Origin: a virus
Direction: 5' to 3' (one strand)
Virus record (IMG/VR): IMGVR_UViG_3300025849_001557
Location: 1-31,997 of that record
DNA: 31,997 bases
Position 1 is the first letter of the stretch; each line of letters starts with the position of its first letter. The translations under genes were made by a program, and so were the position numbers. Under the pieces are notes generated by a model. It was not told where the DNA came from and ran no database searches. It saw nothing but the letters and a program-made list of their open reading frames with translations. Below are positions 13,593 through 22,662 of the stretch, piece after piece.

Positions 13593-15077
13593 ATGGCTTT
13601 AACTCCTCAATTTGGTTCGATAGTACCATCGCAAGCTCAACAAACTCTTGCGAGTAATTATCTACAATTTGACAATGGCACGAACGATTTCGCACAACAA
13701 TACTTACCTGAGCTTTATGAGCAAGAGGTAGAAAGATATGGTAACAGAACGTTATCAGGATTTTTACGTATGGTTGGAGCAGAAATGCCGATGACATCTG
13801 ATCAAGTTATTTGGTCTGAACAAAACAGACTACACATTTCATACGATAACTGTACAGTTGCTGGTGCTGCCGGTGCTGCTGCAACTATCACAATCCCTGT
13901 TACAGCTGCTAACGCTGCTGTACCAGTACTAAACGTTATTTCTCCACTATCAACTATTGTTGTAATGGATGACTTTGGAAACGAAGTAAAATGTTTAGTT
14001 ACTTCTTCTGACACACGCGCTGCCGGTGGTGGTGGTAACCCAGGAAGATTAATAGTTGAACCTTACCAAGGTGCTAACCTTGCTGCTAGCGGTATTGCTA
14101 ACGGTAATCCAGTTAAGATCTTTGTATATGGTTCTGACTTTCAAAAAGGAAGTAGTACGTTAAATGCTCCTCAAGGCGCTAACGTTGGAGCTTCAGCTGC
14201 TAACCCTATGGTTACTGTTGATCCTGCATTTACTACTTTTTCTAACTCTCCAATAATCTTAAGAAGCCAATACACAATCAATGGTTCTGACACTGCTCAG
14301 ATCGGTTGGGTAGAAGTTTCTACTGAAGATGGAACTGGAGGTTATTTATGGTATCTAAAAGCTGAGTCTGAAACAAGACTAAGATTTGAAGATTACTTAG
14401 AAATGGCAATGGTTGAAGGTGAACTTAACGCAGGCGCTGCTGGTGTACCAGCTGCTAATCCTGGAACTGAAGGTTTATTTGCTGCTATTCAAAATGGCGG
14501 TAACGTTGAAGTAGGTTTCACTGCTGCTGCTGGTTTAGATTCATTTGATGACATTCTTAAAAACCTTGACACTCAAGGAGCTATTGAAGAAAACATGTTA
14601 TTCTTAAACAGAGCCACTGCTCTTGATTTTGATGATATGTTAGCTGGTATCTCTGGAGGTTTTGCAGGTGGTGTAGCTTTCGGTTTATTCGAAAACTCTG
14701 AAGAAATGGCATTAAACTTAGGATTCTCTGGATTTAGAAGAGGTTCTTATGATTTCTATAAAACAGATTGGAAATACTTAAACGACGCTTCAACGCGTGG
14801 TGCAATGACTGGTCCTGCTTCTATCGAAGGAGTATTAGTTCCTGCAGGTACTTCTACTGTTTATGACCAAATCTTAGGTACAAACATTAGACGTCCTTTC
14901 TTACATGTAAGATATAGAGCTTCTCAAGCTGATGACAGAAGAATGAAATCATGGTTAACTGGTTCAGTTGGTGGTGCATTCACATCTTCATTAGATGCAA
15001 TGGAGGTAAACTTCTTATCTGAAAGATGTTTAGTAACTCAAGCTAGAAACAACTTTGTATTATTCAAAGGGATCTAA
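13593..15077 (+). CDS. Major capsid protein
   Basis: The 494-residue protein follows the scaffold gene and has the composition of an HK97-fold shell protein. Its N-terminus (QAQQTLASNYLQFDNG, then PELYEQEVERYGNRTLSGFL) resembles the major capsid proteins of crAss-like and flavobacterial phages. It has a large Ala/Gly-rich insertion near residues 88-105 and long beta stretches. The C-terminus ends MEVNFLSERCLVTQARNNFV. Codon use differs from most neighbours: AAC, TTC, ATC and GCT are frequent and ATA scarce, as expected for a very abundant protein. The leader is AATTAAAATTACAAATTATG. A strong hairpin with alternative forms follows the stop. Confidence 0.9.
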   Translation: MALTPQFGSIVPSQAQQTLASNYLQFDNGTNDFAQQYLPELYEQEVERYGNRTLSGFLRMVGAEMPMTSDQVIWSEQNRLHISYDNCTVAGAAGAAATITIPVTAANAAVPVLNVISPLSTIVVMDDFGNEVKCLVTSSDTRAAGGGGNPGRLIVEPYQGANLAASGIANGNPVKIFVYGSDFQKGSSTLNAPQGANVGASAANPMVTVDPAFTTFSNSPIILRSQYTINGSDTAQIGWVEVSTEDGTGGYLWYLKAESETRLRFEDYLEMAMVEGELNAGAAGVPAANPGTEGLFAAIQNGGNVEVGFTAAAGLDSFDDILKNLDTQGAIEENMLFLNRATALDFDDMLAGISGGFAGGVAFGLFENSEEMALNLGFSGFRRGSYDFYKTDWKYLNDASTRGAMTGPASIEGVLVPAGTSTVYDQILGTNIRRPFLHVRYRASQADDRRMKSWLTGSVGGAFTSSLDAMEVNFLSERCLVTQARNNFVLFKGI

Positions 15078-15098
15078 TTGATTCAACAAATGTAATTC

Positions 15099-15134
15099 TT
15101 ACCCTCGTTGTATTAACGGGGGTAATTATTACCC
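15099..15134 (+). terminator. Competing hairpins after the major capsid gene
   Basis: TTACCCTCGTT (15099-15109) pairs with AACGGGGGTAA (15115-15125) over a GTATT loop, giving an 11-bp stem with one T·G wobble. The 3' arm end GGGTAA (15120-15125) can instead pair with TTACCC (15129-15134) across a three-base loop. Both stems cannot form together. The DNA after them is A/T-rich but has no clean T run, so this could be a partial terminator, an RNA-processing site or a stability element. Confidence 0.6.
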
Positions 15135-15163
15135 TTATTAAAATTATTTAATTATATTATATT

Positions 15164-15934
15164 ATGAAAAAAACTAAAGAATTACCTAGTCATGAAAAAG
15201 GCTGGGAAATAAAGGATAGACATTATTATTTAACGGGTAACAAAAGTCCGTTGACATTAACTATACCTAGTAAGCATACAAAAAAACACGCTTTATTATT
15301 TTACGACGAGCAAAAAGGAATGCAAAGAGAGCTGCGTTACGCAACGAACCAATCCTCTGTTTTCGTAGATGAACAATTAGGTGAAGCCACTATGGGTCAC
15401 ATAACTTTTAAAGATGGTGTTTTAACTGTTAAAAAAAATCAACAGAACTTACAAAAAATGTTATCACTATATCACCCTTTATTAAATGGTATATATAGAG
15501 AACACGATAAAGTTGAAGTTGCAATAGATGAGTTAGCTAATATTGAGTTAGAAATAGATGCTTTAAACTCAGCTAAACAAATGGATATAGAACATCAAGA
15601 AGCTATATTAAGAGTAGAACTTGGTAGTCAAGTAAGTAAAATGAACTCAAAAGAAATTAAAAGAGATTTACTTCTATTTGCTAAACAAAACCCAAGCACT
15701 TTCTTAGCTTTAGCTAACGATGAAAATGTTCAACTTAGAAATTTTGCTATTAAAGCAACTGAAGTAAACATAATTAAATTATCTGCAGATCAAAGAACTT
15801 TCACATGGGGTTCCAACGGTAAAAAATTAATGACCGTTCCTTTTGACGAAAATCCATATTCAGCTTTTGCTGCATATTTAAAGACTGATGAAGGTGTAGA
15901 GATATATAAATCTATAGATAAAAAAATAAATTAA
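15164..15934 (+). CDS. Conserved phage protein, probably neck or tail assembly, 256 aa
   Basis: The product is a soluble alpha/beta protein of 256 residues. An early beta region (SPLTLTIPSKHTKKHALLFY) is followed by QRELRYATNQSSVFVDEQLG, and a helix-rich middle (NIELEIDALNSAKQMDIEHQ). The C-terminal portion carries FTWGSNGKKLMTVPFDENPY. I recall similar proteins just after the capsid gene in marine Bacteroidota phages, with the same 'F.DEq' and final 'WG..gkk...vP...nPy..fa.yL.tdeG' pattern. No function is known to me. Position suggests head completion or neck assembly. The gene is isolated between two strong hairpins, so its expression may be set separately from capsid and connector genes. 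Confidence 0.78.
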   Translation: MKKTKELPSHEKGWEIKDRHYYLTGNKSPLTLTIPSKHTKKHALLFYDEQKGMQRELRYATNQSSVFVDEQLGEATMGHITFKDGVLTVKKNQQNLQKMLSLYHPLLNGIYREHDKVEVAIDELANIELEIDALNSAKQMDIEHQEAILRVELGSQVSKMNSKEIKRDLLLFAKQNPSTFLALANDENVQLRNFAIKATEVNIIKLSADQRTFTWGSNGKKLMTVPFDENPYSAFAAYLKTDEGVEIYKSIDKKIN

Positions 15935-15976
15935 CAAGTGATTATAATAATAGGTGATCACTTGTGTGGTCACCTA
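15935..15976 (+). terminator. Strong 11-bp hairpin with an interleaved alternative stem
   Basis: TAGGTGATCAC (15951-15961) pairs with GTGGTCACCTA (15966-15976) over the loop TTGT, an 11-bp stem with one T·G wobble. A second inverted repeat, CAAGTGAT (15935-15942) with ATCACTTG (15957-15964), uses part of the same arm. The two are mutually exclusive, or form a pseudoknot if the larger stem is shortened. There is no T run after it. The next start codon is 21 bases further on. Confidence 0.65.
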
Positions 15977-15997
15977 ATATTAATACAATAATAACTT

Positions 15998-17215
15998 ATG
16001 GCAATTAACGTAAATACAGTATATACAACTGTCTTGTCTATTTTAAATAAAGAACAAAGAGGATACATAACGCCTGATGAGTTTAATAAATTAGCTACAC
16101 AAGTACAGTTAGAAATATTCGAAAACTATTTTGAGGATTATAATCAACTATTAAGAATACCACAGACTGACACAGAATACGTTAATAGACAAAGAAATTA
16201 TAATACAGCAATATCCATATTTAAACAATTTGGTACAACAACAAGTGTTCCTGTAGGATTAGTAAGATCACTAAGTATAACTAATGCTGGATCTGGCTAT
16301 TCAGGAGCAACAAATAGAGCTACCACAGATGTGGGTGCTGGTAGTGGTTTAACTGTTGATATTGAAACTGTAGTTCCAGGATTTTCAGTTATAAATGCGG
16401 GTCAAAACTATACTAACGGTATAAACTTAGCGACAACAACAGGTGGTGGTGGAACTGGCTTAACAGTGAATATAAACAGTGTTGGGGTTTCAGGTAATAT
16501 TACTGGTATAACAATAAACCAACCCGGTACAGGTTATGCTAATGGCAACGAAATATTAACTATAGTACAAGCTGGGCAAACAGGTACTCAATGTACTATA
16601 AAATTAAGCTCACCTAGTATTGGTGCTATACAAAACATAACAGCAAATAATGGTGGTAGTGGTTATAGCGTGGGAGATGTTATCGGTGTTACTGGTCCGG
16701 GAACATTAGCTACAGCTACAGTGACTTCTGTTAATACATCATTATACTTTCTTCCCCCGTCAAATACACATAGGATCGGTACTGTTATATTTAAAGATAA
16801 AGAAATACAAAGAGTTGATAGAAACGAACTTCTTTATTTAAACCTATCCCCAATAACAAAACCTTCCGAAACTTTCCCTATTTATACATATGAGCAGTCC
16901 ACTATTGGAACTAGCGGTGATGACACAGGTCAACAACATATATACGTTTATCCTGAATCTATAACAACAGCTAGTGACGTGACCGTAAGTTATATAAGAA
17001 AACCTAATAATGTTGTGTGGGGCTTTACCACTGGAACTTTAGGTCAATACATTTATAATAAATCTTTGTCAACTCAATTTGAATTATCTAATATAGAACA
17101 AACAGAGGTTATATTAAGAATATTAGCTTATGCAGGTGTTGTTATTAGAGATCCTCAAGTAGTACAAATAGCATCTCAAGCAATTCAAGCAGAAGAAACA
17201 AACTCTAAATCATAA
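15998..17215 (+). CDS. Head-tail connector/neck candidate with four inserted Gly-Tyr repeats, 405 aa
   Basis: The first 90 residues (EQRGYITPDEFNKLATQVQL, then EIFENYFEDYNQLLRIP) and residues from about 248 (SLYFLPPSNTHRIGTVIFKD) form the conserved core. I associate it with connector or ring proteins of flavobacterial and crAss-like phages. Between them lie four imperfect repeats, at about 91-126, 127-164, 167-207 and 208-246, each with a signature like ITNAGSGYS or NNGGSGYS followed by a Gly-rich turn and a short strand (GLTVDIETV, GLTVNINSV, QCTIKLSS, ATATVTSV). Such repeats also occur in fibre and surface proteins of marine phages. This looks like a surface-exposed domain inserted in a core structural protein. 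Confidence 0.75.
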   Translation: MAINVNTVYTTVLSILNKEQRGYITPDEFNKLATQVQLEIFENYFEDYNQLLRIPQTDTEYVNRQRNYNTAISIFKQFGTTTSVPVGLVRSLSITNAGSGYSGATNRATTDVGAGSGLTVDIETVVPGFSVINAGQNYTNGINLATTTGGGGTGLTVNINSVGVSGNITGITINQPGTGYANGNEILTIVQAGQTGTQCTIKLSSPSIGAIQNITANNGGSGYSVGDVIGVTGPGTLATATVTSVNTSLYFLPPSNTHRIGTVIFKDKEIQRVDRNELLYLNLSPITKPSETFPIYTYEQSTIGTSGDDTGQQHIYVYPESITTASDVTVSYIRKPNNVVWGFTTGTLGQYIYNKSLSTQFELSNIEQTEVILRILAYAGVVIRDPQVVQIASQAIQAEETNSKS

Positions 17216-17221
17216 TAAATC

Positions 17222-18481
17222 ATGGCAGGTAGCGTAATCAAACCTCAACCGCAAGACGGACTTATACAGGAAACTGGTCAACAATACTTTCAAGGTACTC
17301 AACCTTTTAAAGGTACTAACACTGCTGGTCAAGTATTAAAAACCACATTTAACACTGATTTAATTTTTTATGATTCTACGCCTGGTACAGAAAACTACGC
17401 GTTAAATAATTTTAAGATATACACTAGTTCGAGTGCAATTCCAGGAAGTTGGACAGAAAAAACAACTAATTATACTGTTAATGGTAATGATATAACATTT
17501 ACTACGGCAAGTTCTGACTACATAGTAGTACAATTAAAAATACTAGATGGTGGTAAGTATGGCAATACAGTTGATCAAAAAGCTTTTGGTCAAACAGTTG
17601 AAGATAACTATGGAGGTTATCAATATGTAAAATTGCAGGATATTGTAAATAATTTTATAGTAGCCTTTGTTGGTGAGGGAAAACTTATATTAGATGTAAA
17701 AAGAACTGATATTATTTTTCACGCAAAAAGAGCTATACAAGAATTTAGCTATGATACTTTAAAGAGTATCAAATCTTCTGAATTATCAATACCAAATAGT
17801 TTAACTTTAGTTTTACCACAGGATTATGTTAATTACGTTAAGCTTTCGTGGGTTGATCAACTAGGTGTTTTAAGACCTATATACCCAACAAATAACTTAA
17901 CTACAAGTCCTTACAATACTCAAATACAAGACTCATCAGGTATACCTACACAAGATAATTATGGTAATGATGTTGAAGGAACTTCTCAAACACAAGAAAG
18001 GTGGCATAATAGTAATATTGGTTTAATCAACGGTGATTTAAATTCAAACAATTTTACTAATGAAATGTGGGCTTATAATTGGGATTATGGTGGTGATTTC
18101 TTTGGCGGTAGCTGGGGACAAATGTTTGGTTTAGAACCACAGACTAGTCAAGTAAATGGTTGGTTTAACATGAATGAAAGAGAAGGTAAGGTTTCTTTTT
18201 CGAGTAACTTAAAAGATAAGTTAATTATATTTGAATATATATCAGATGGTTTAGCTACTGATATGGACACTAGAGTACCTAAGCTAGCTGAAGATGCTAT
18301 GTATTCATATATAACACATGCTGTAATAGCTAGCAGAATTGGTCAACCAGAATATATAGTACAAAGATTAAAAAGAGAAAAAAGTGCAAAGCTTAGAAAT
18401 GCAAAAATAAGATTATCTAATATTAAACTTGATGAGATAGTTCAAGTAATGAGAGGTAAGTCTAAATGGTTAAAACATTAA
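17222..18481 (+). CDS. Ring/neck structural protein of the crAss-like type, 419 aa
   Basis: The core from about residue 130 reads YQYVKLQDIVNNFIVAFVG, then DVKRTDIIFHAKRAIQEFSY and LVLPQDYVNYVKLSWVDQLG. These are strong signatures of a conserved neck or ring protein of flavobacterial and crAss-like phages. A Gly/Trp-rich loop region (about 280-310) precedes the closing helices, which are basic (QRLKREKSAKLRNAKIRL). The N-terminal part of about 120 residues (NFKIYTSSSAIPGSWTEKT) is beta-rich and may be an added domain. No membrane span or enzyme motif is present. It starts six bases after the previous stop. Confidence 0.8.
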   Translation: MAGSVIKPQPQDGLIQETGQQYFQGTQPFKGTNTAGQVLKTTFNTDLIFYDSTPGTENYALNNFKIYTSSSAIPGSWTEKTTNYTVNGNDITFTTASSDYIVVQLKILDGGKYGNTVDQKAFGQTVEDNYGGYQYVKLQDIVNNFIVAFVGEGKLILDVKRTDIIFHAKRAIQEFSYDTLKSIKSSELSIPNSLTLVLPQDYVNYVKLSWVDQLGVLRPIYPTNNLTTSPYNTQIQDSSGIPTQDNYGNDVEGTSQTQERWHNSNIGLINGDLNSNNFTNEMWAYNWDYGGDFFGGSWGQMFGLEPQTSQVNGWFNMNEREGKVSFSSNLKDKLIIFEYISDGLATDMDTRVPKLAEDAMYSYITHAVIASRIGQPEYIVQRLKREKSAKLRNAKIRLSNIKLDEIVQVMRGKSKWLKH

Positions 18482-18486
18482 ATTAA

Positions 18487-21400
18487 ATGGCTGAAGTTAA
18501 AAATGCTTTTATAGCTTCTAAAATGAACAAAGATCTTGATGCAAGACTTGTTCCGTCAGGAGAATACAGAAATGCAATAAACGCTCAGATTAGTAGATCT
18601 GAAGGAGCAGATGTGGGTGCTTTAGAAAACGTTTTAGGTAATCAGCTTAAAGTAGATTTTTCTTTATTAGTTTCTTTGCCATCAGGTACTTTAAAAACAA
18701 TAGGTACTTATGTAGATGAGATTAATAATTTTATATATGTTTTTTTAACTAACCACACAGGTAGCACTTATAGCACTACAGCTAAAAATTATATATTTAG
18801 ATACGATGTTTTAAGTGGTACATCTGTTAAACTTGTAGAAGGTGCTTTTTTAAATTTTTCTACACAAAATAAAATATACGGTATAAATGTCTTAGAAGAT
18901 TTTTTATTTTTTACTGACAATAGAAATCAACCTAGAAAAATTAATACAGTAATAGCGGCTGGATATGGAAATCCTTATGACAGTGAAGATACAATAAGTG
19001 TAGCTAAAATTAACCCATATCAACCAATACAGCTTTATCAAAAAATAACATCTAGCATAGCTAGTGAGTTTACGGCACCATCAACAGATCAAGCTATAAA
19101 TAGCTATCAAACTACTATGCAGAATGTTAGTGATGAAAAACTACCCGATGGCACTAGTAACAATCCTTATTATGATTCTAATTTTGTTGGTGATACAGAG
19201 TTATTAGATGACAAGTTTATTAGATTTTCTTATAGGTTTAAATTTAAAGACGGAGAATACTCTTTATTAGCTCCTTTTACTCAAGTAGCTTTTATACCTA
19301 AACAAGATGGTTATTTTTTATATGATGCTTCGGATAACATAAACGATATGAACGATGCTTTACAAAGTACAGTTGTTCAGTTTATGGAAAATAAAGTAGA
19401 TAAAATACAGTTAATAATTCCTATGCCATTAAATGAAGTTGGTGCTTCTTTAACAACCGGTACTATTAGTAGTTCTTTAGATATTGATGAAATAGATATT
19501 ATATATAAAGAATCTGGAAATTTATCTATACAACTAGTAGATACTATAACATCAGATCAACTAACGGGAACATCTACTTTTTATAATTATTCTTACAATT
19601 CTACTAAACCTTGGAAAACTCTTCCGCCATCAGAATTAACTAGAGTGTACGACAAAGTACCTGTTAAAGCTTTAGCTCAAGAAGTTACAAGTAATAGAAT
19701 TGTTTACGGTAATTATCAAAACAAACACACTTCTCCAGAGTCATTAGATTATAATTTAGCAGCAACATTTAAAAGTGCCTTCGCCGTGAATACAGGTGCT
19801 AATGAAGTAACTAATACCACTAGCATCGTAGAATATCCTAACAGTACTTTAAAGCAAAATAGAAATTATCAAGTTGGTTTTGTTTTATCAGATAGATACG
19901 GAAGATCTTCTTCTGTCATATTATCTAATGCTGATGACAATGTACAATCAGGTGGAATTAATTATGGTGGATCGACTTTATATTTACCGTATAGAGATGC
20001 TTCACTTCAAACCGAAACTTTTCCAGGCGATTCTTTAAAGGTTATATTAAATTCTTCTATAGGTCCAGCGGATCCTAACCCATCAACTAATTGGCCTGGT
20101 ATATATAACGGAGACAAAACAAGTTCTGATTATAATCCTTTAGGTTGGTATTCTTACAAGATAGTTGTAAAACAAACAGAACAAGATTACTACAATGTAT
20201 ATCTTCCCGGTGTTATAGCTGGACAACCTAAAACATCTGAAGACAATGGTGATGAAAATGAAAACACTTTATCTCATACCGTCTTGCTAAATGATAATAT
20301 AAATAAAGTACCTAGAGATTTAACAGAAGTCGGACCGCAACAAAAACAATTTAGAAGTTCAGTTCGTTTATTTCCAAGAGTAATAAACACAGACAAAGTT
20401 CCAACAAACAATACCGCTAATACTCAGTACACTATAGGTGAAGGTAACAAGCAATTTCAAACATCGCAAAAGGGTTTAACTGTTTCCACGATATCAAATC
20501 TTAGAGATTTATTTGATTACGATCCAATTAATCCACCCGTGCCAGATCAATTTCCTCAATTTTATTTATATGATTCTAATCCATTAATTGCTAGATTAAG
20601 TACAGAAAATAAATTAGGTGAATTAGCGGACTTTACGACTCCTTCCGGTAATAAGTCCTACGAGGCTGGTAGTACTATTTTTGGTACACCATTTTTTCCT
20701 TTAAGTACTAACTGTAATGATGGTGTTGTTGATGACACAACCTCTTATTTTGCATCATCAAACACACCAGCGTTTGTAACAGGTACACAGGGTCTACCAA
20801 CAACATATGTATCCACTAATCTTTTTGAGGCAAATTGGGTTGGTGGTCCAACAGGAATAAATATTTCTGGATGGAAACTAGATTGTACAGCCACTGGAGC
20901 TTCAACTAACCCTGCTGGTACTAATAAAAAGAATTGGTTATTGTTTGATGATGATACTCAAATACCTGTTGGAAAGCAAGTTAAAATAACTGGTAGACGT
21001 GGTGGTATAAACCCTGGAATACAGCAACTATCTGTAATGGAAACAGATGCTGTAGATTCTTTAATTGATATATACTATGAAACAACATCAGCTGGATTAA
21101 TAACAGATATAAACAACGTAACCGCTACAGACACTGGTGCGGCAACTGCTTTATCTGGATTTGTACCCGTAGGTTTTAATGAAGGAATTGCTCTTAATGC
21201 TAGTGTTTTTAATGCTAGTAGTGGTGTTAAAGCTTTAAACGCGGCAAATCAAGTTATACCTACTGCAGATACTACTCCATCTGGATCTAACACTGTTGTA
21301 TTTGCTATGACAAGCGTTATGAATAACGAATCAACACCAGCTAATGTAACAAGTTATTTTTCAAACTGGACTGGTAACCAAGCAACTGGTTTTACTGTAA

Positions 21401-22242
21401 CTATAAATCAAGATTTCTTAAACAATGTTTGGTATGGTAGCAATGTAGGTCAAAGAACTTTTATATTTAACTTTACTGTTTCTGTAAACGGCTTTAATAA
21501 CTCTACGTCATTTTCAAGAACTATAGACTTAGAAAATATAAATCCTATATTATGTCCTAATGGAAACGCTATAGACGTAAATTTAAGTGTATCAGCTAGC
21601 CAGATAACAAACATTGTAGCTAAAAACGGAGCAAGTCCTTGTGTGGCTAACGGTAATTTAAACTCAGGTAGAGATATCACATGGAGTATTATTTCAGCCG
21701 TAGGAGCCAACGGTAATAGTTATGTAAATAGATTTTCAATAGCTAGCACAGCTACAAATCTACAATCTACCGCTACGCTTAGTAGAAGTATGGGTGGTAA
21801 TTTTATTACTCAAAATTATACTGTAACAGTTAGAGCCAGTGATCCAGGTGGCTCAACAGATCAAGTAGTTAATATAACTATGGGTAACACGCCTCAATAC
21901 GTTAAAGACCATGTTTTAACATTAGTATTAGCAGGTGAAAGTCAAGGTGATGATTTCGAATGTACCATAATAAGTATAAATGATAGTACCACAGCAAATA
22001 ATGGGTGGTATATTTTTGATTACGAATGGGATACTTTAAATAACTCTAATCCAATATTACTAGATAGAACTAATGCTTGTACTGGTAATTGCTCTCAGTT
22101 TAGTGGTGAGTGGTTTTTTAGTTCAACAAGTCAATCTGATGCTTTAGACTTATGGGAGGCGTCTAAACCAAGCGGATCTTACGCTGGCTCAACTACTACC
22201 ACCATAAACATAGGATCAAACTATCAGTTTGCTATTGTGTAA
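18487..22242 (+). CDS. Large tail/muzzle structural protein, N-terminal-type half, 1251 aa
   Basis: Residues 13-30 (MNKDLDARLVPSGEYRNA) and the following EGADVGALENVLGN are the family signature of long tail or 'stabilisation' proteins in flavobacterial and crAss-like phages. The front half has repeated strands (NFIYVFLTN, NYIFRYDVLSG, DFLFFTDNRNQPRKINT) that fit a beta-propeller. From about residue 700 the sequence changes to Ser/Thr/Asn-rich, immunoglobulin-like beta domains (for example GINISGWKLDCTATG), ending in TTTTINIGSNYQFAIV. In the relatives I recall, the propeller is followed in one chain by the domain that here is encoded separately at 22663-24138. The stop overlaps the next start (TAATG), so the nucleotidyltransferase-like gene is coupled to it. 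Confidence 0.82.
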   Translation: MAEVKNAFIASKMNKDLDARLVPSGEYRNAINAQISRSEGADVGALENVLGNQLKVDFSLLVSLPSGTLKTIGTYVDEINNFIYVFLTNHTGSTYSTTAKNYIFRYDVLSGTSVKLVEGAFLNFSTQNKIYGINVLEDFLFFTDNRNQPRKINTVIAAGYGNPYDSEDTISVAKINPYQPIQLYQKITSSIASEFTAPSTDQAINSYQTTMQNVSDEKLPDGTSNNPYYDSNFVGDTELLDDKFIRFSYRFKFKDGEYSLLAPFTQVAFIPKQDGYFLYDASDNINDMNDALQSTVVQFMENKVDKIQLIIPMPLNEVGASLTTGTISSSLDIDEIDIIYKESGNLSIQLVDTITSDQLTGTSTFYNYSYNSTKPWKTLPPSELTRVYDKVPVKALAQEVTSNRIVYGNYQNKHTSPESLDYNLAATFKSAFAVNTGANEVTNTTSIVEYPNSTLKQNRNYQVGFVLSDRYGRSSSVILSNADDNVQSGGINYGGSTLYLPYRDASLQTETFPGDSLKVILNSSIGPADPNPSTNWPGIYNGDKTSSDYNPLGWYSYKIVVKQTEQDYYNVYLPGVIAGQPKTSEDNGDENENTLSHTVLLNDNINKVPRDLTEVGPQQKQFRSSVRLFPRVINTDKVPTNNTANTQYTIGEGNKQFQTSQKGLTVSTISNLRDLFDYDPINPPVPDQFPQFYLYDSNPLIARLSTENKLGELADFTTPSGNKSYEAGSTIFGTPFFPLSTNCNDGVVDDTTSYFASSNTPAFVTGTQGLPTTYVSTNLFEANWVGGPTGINISGWKLDCTATGASTNPAGTNKKNWLLFDDDTQIPVGKQVKITGRRGGINPGIQQLSVMETDAVDSLIDIYYETTSAGLITDINNVTATDTGAATALSGFVPVGFNEGIALNASVFNASSGVKALNAANQVIPTADTTPSGSNTVVFAMTSVMNNESTPANVTSYFSNWTGNQATGFTVTINQDFLNNVWYGSNVGQRTFIFNFTVSVNGFNNSTSFSRTIDLENINPILCPNGNAIDVNLSVSASQITNIVAKNGASPCVANGNLNSGRDITWSIISAVGANGNSYVNRFSIASTATNLQSTATLSRSMGGNFITQNYTVTVRASDPGGSTDQVVNITMGNTPQYVKDHVLTLVLAGESQGDDFECTIISINDSTTANNGWYIFDYEWDTLNNSNPILLDRTNACTGNCSQFSGEWFFSSTSQSDALDLWEASKPSGSYAGSTTTTINIGSNYQFAIV

Positions 22243-22637
22243 TGAAATTGTATAGTAAAAAAGAAATAGATATCTATATAAAAAAATTGTTACAATTAAA
22301 ATGGGCTAATTATGATGTATATTTAGTAGGTGGTGCAATTTATAAACAAGAAACAAAAGATATAGATATATGTATTGTTGGGTCTAGTGATTCAAATAAA
22401 GTTTCTAAATTAATAGAACAAAGTAGAAAGTTAGGTCCATTTGATATTTATTATTGTAATGAAGATCAAATAGGTAATCAAAAACCACGTGCTGCTAAAT
22501 CTTATGATAGAGGTCATATCAAAGCAAAACAAAGAAAAGGTGAATGGATTGATGGATTATTCTGGCAATATTTAGACTTTTCGTATAAAAAATTTAATCC
22601 AAAACCACTATTAATATATAAAGGTAGCGGAAGTTAA
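22242..22637 (+). CDS. Nucleotidyltransferase-fold (pol beta-like) protein, 131 aa
   Basis: The segment YLVGGAIYKQETKDIDICIV carries GG at 30-31 and the Asp-x-Asp pair D40/D42. This is the signature of the pol beta nucleotidyltransferase superfamily (GG, spacer, DhD). A third acid may be D68 in GPFDIYY. The chain is short for this superfamily, with no obvious second domain, so it would be a minimal enzyme that adds a nucleotide to a protein, RNA or small molecule. The C-terminal part (RGHIKAKQRKGEWIDG, FWQYLDFSYKKFNP) is basic and aromatic. It is coupled to the large tail gene by a one-base overlap and separated by 25 bases from the next tail gene. The substrate is unknown; it might modify a host factor or be non-catalytic. 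Confidence 0.68.
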   Translation: MKLYSKKEIDIYIKKLLQLKWANYDVYLVGGAIYKQETKDIDICIVGSSDSNKVSKLIEQSRKLGPFDIYYCNEDQIGNQKPRAAKSYDRGHIKAKQRKGEWIDGLFWQYLDFSYKKFNPKPLLIYKGSGS

Positions 22638-22662
22638 TAAAAAAATAAGTAACTATATTAAT

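Noticed and set aside
15099-15134. Classical rho-independent terminator
   Set aside because: The stem is good but no T run follows, so only a terminator-like or switch-like element is claimed.
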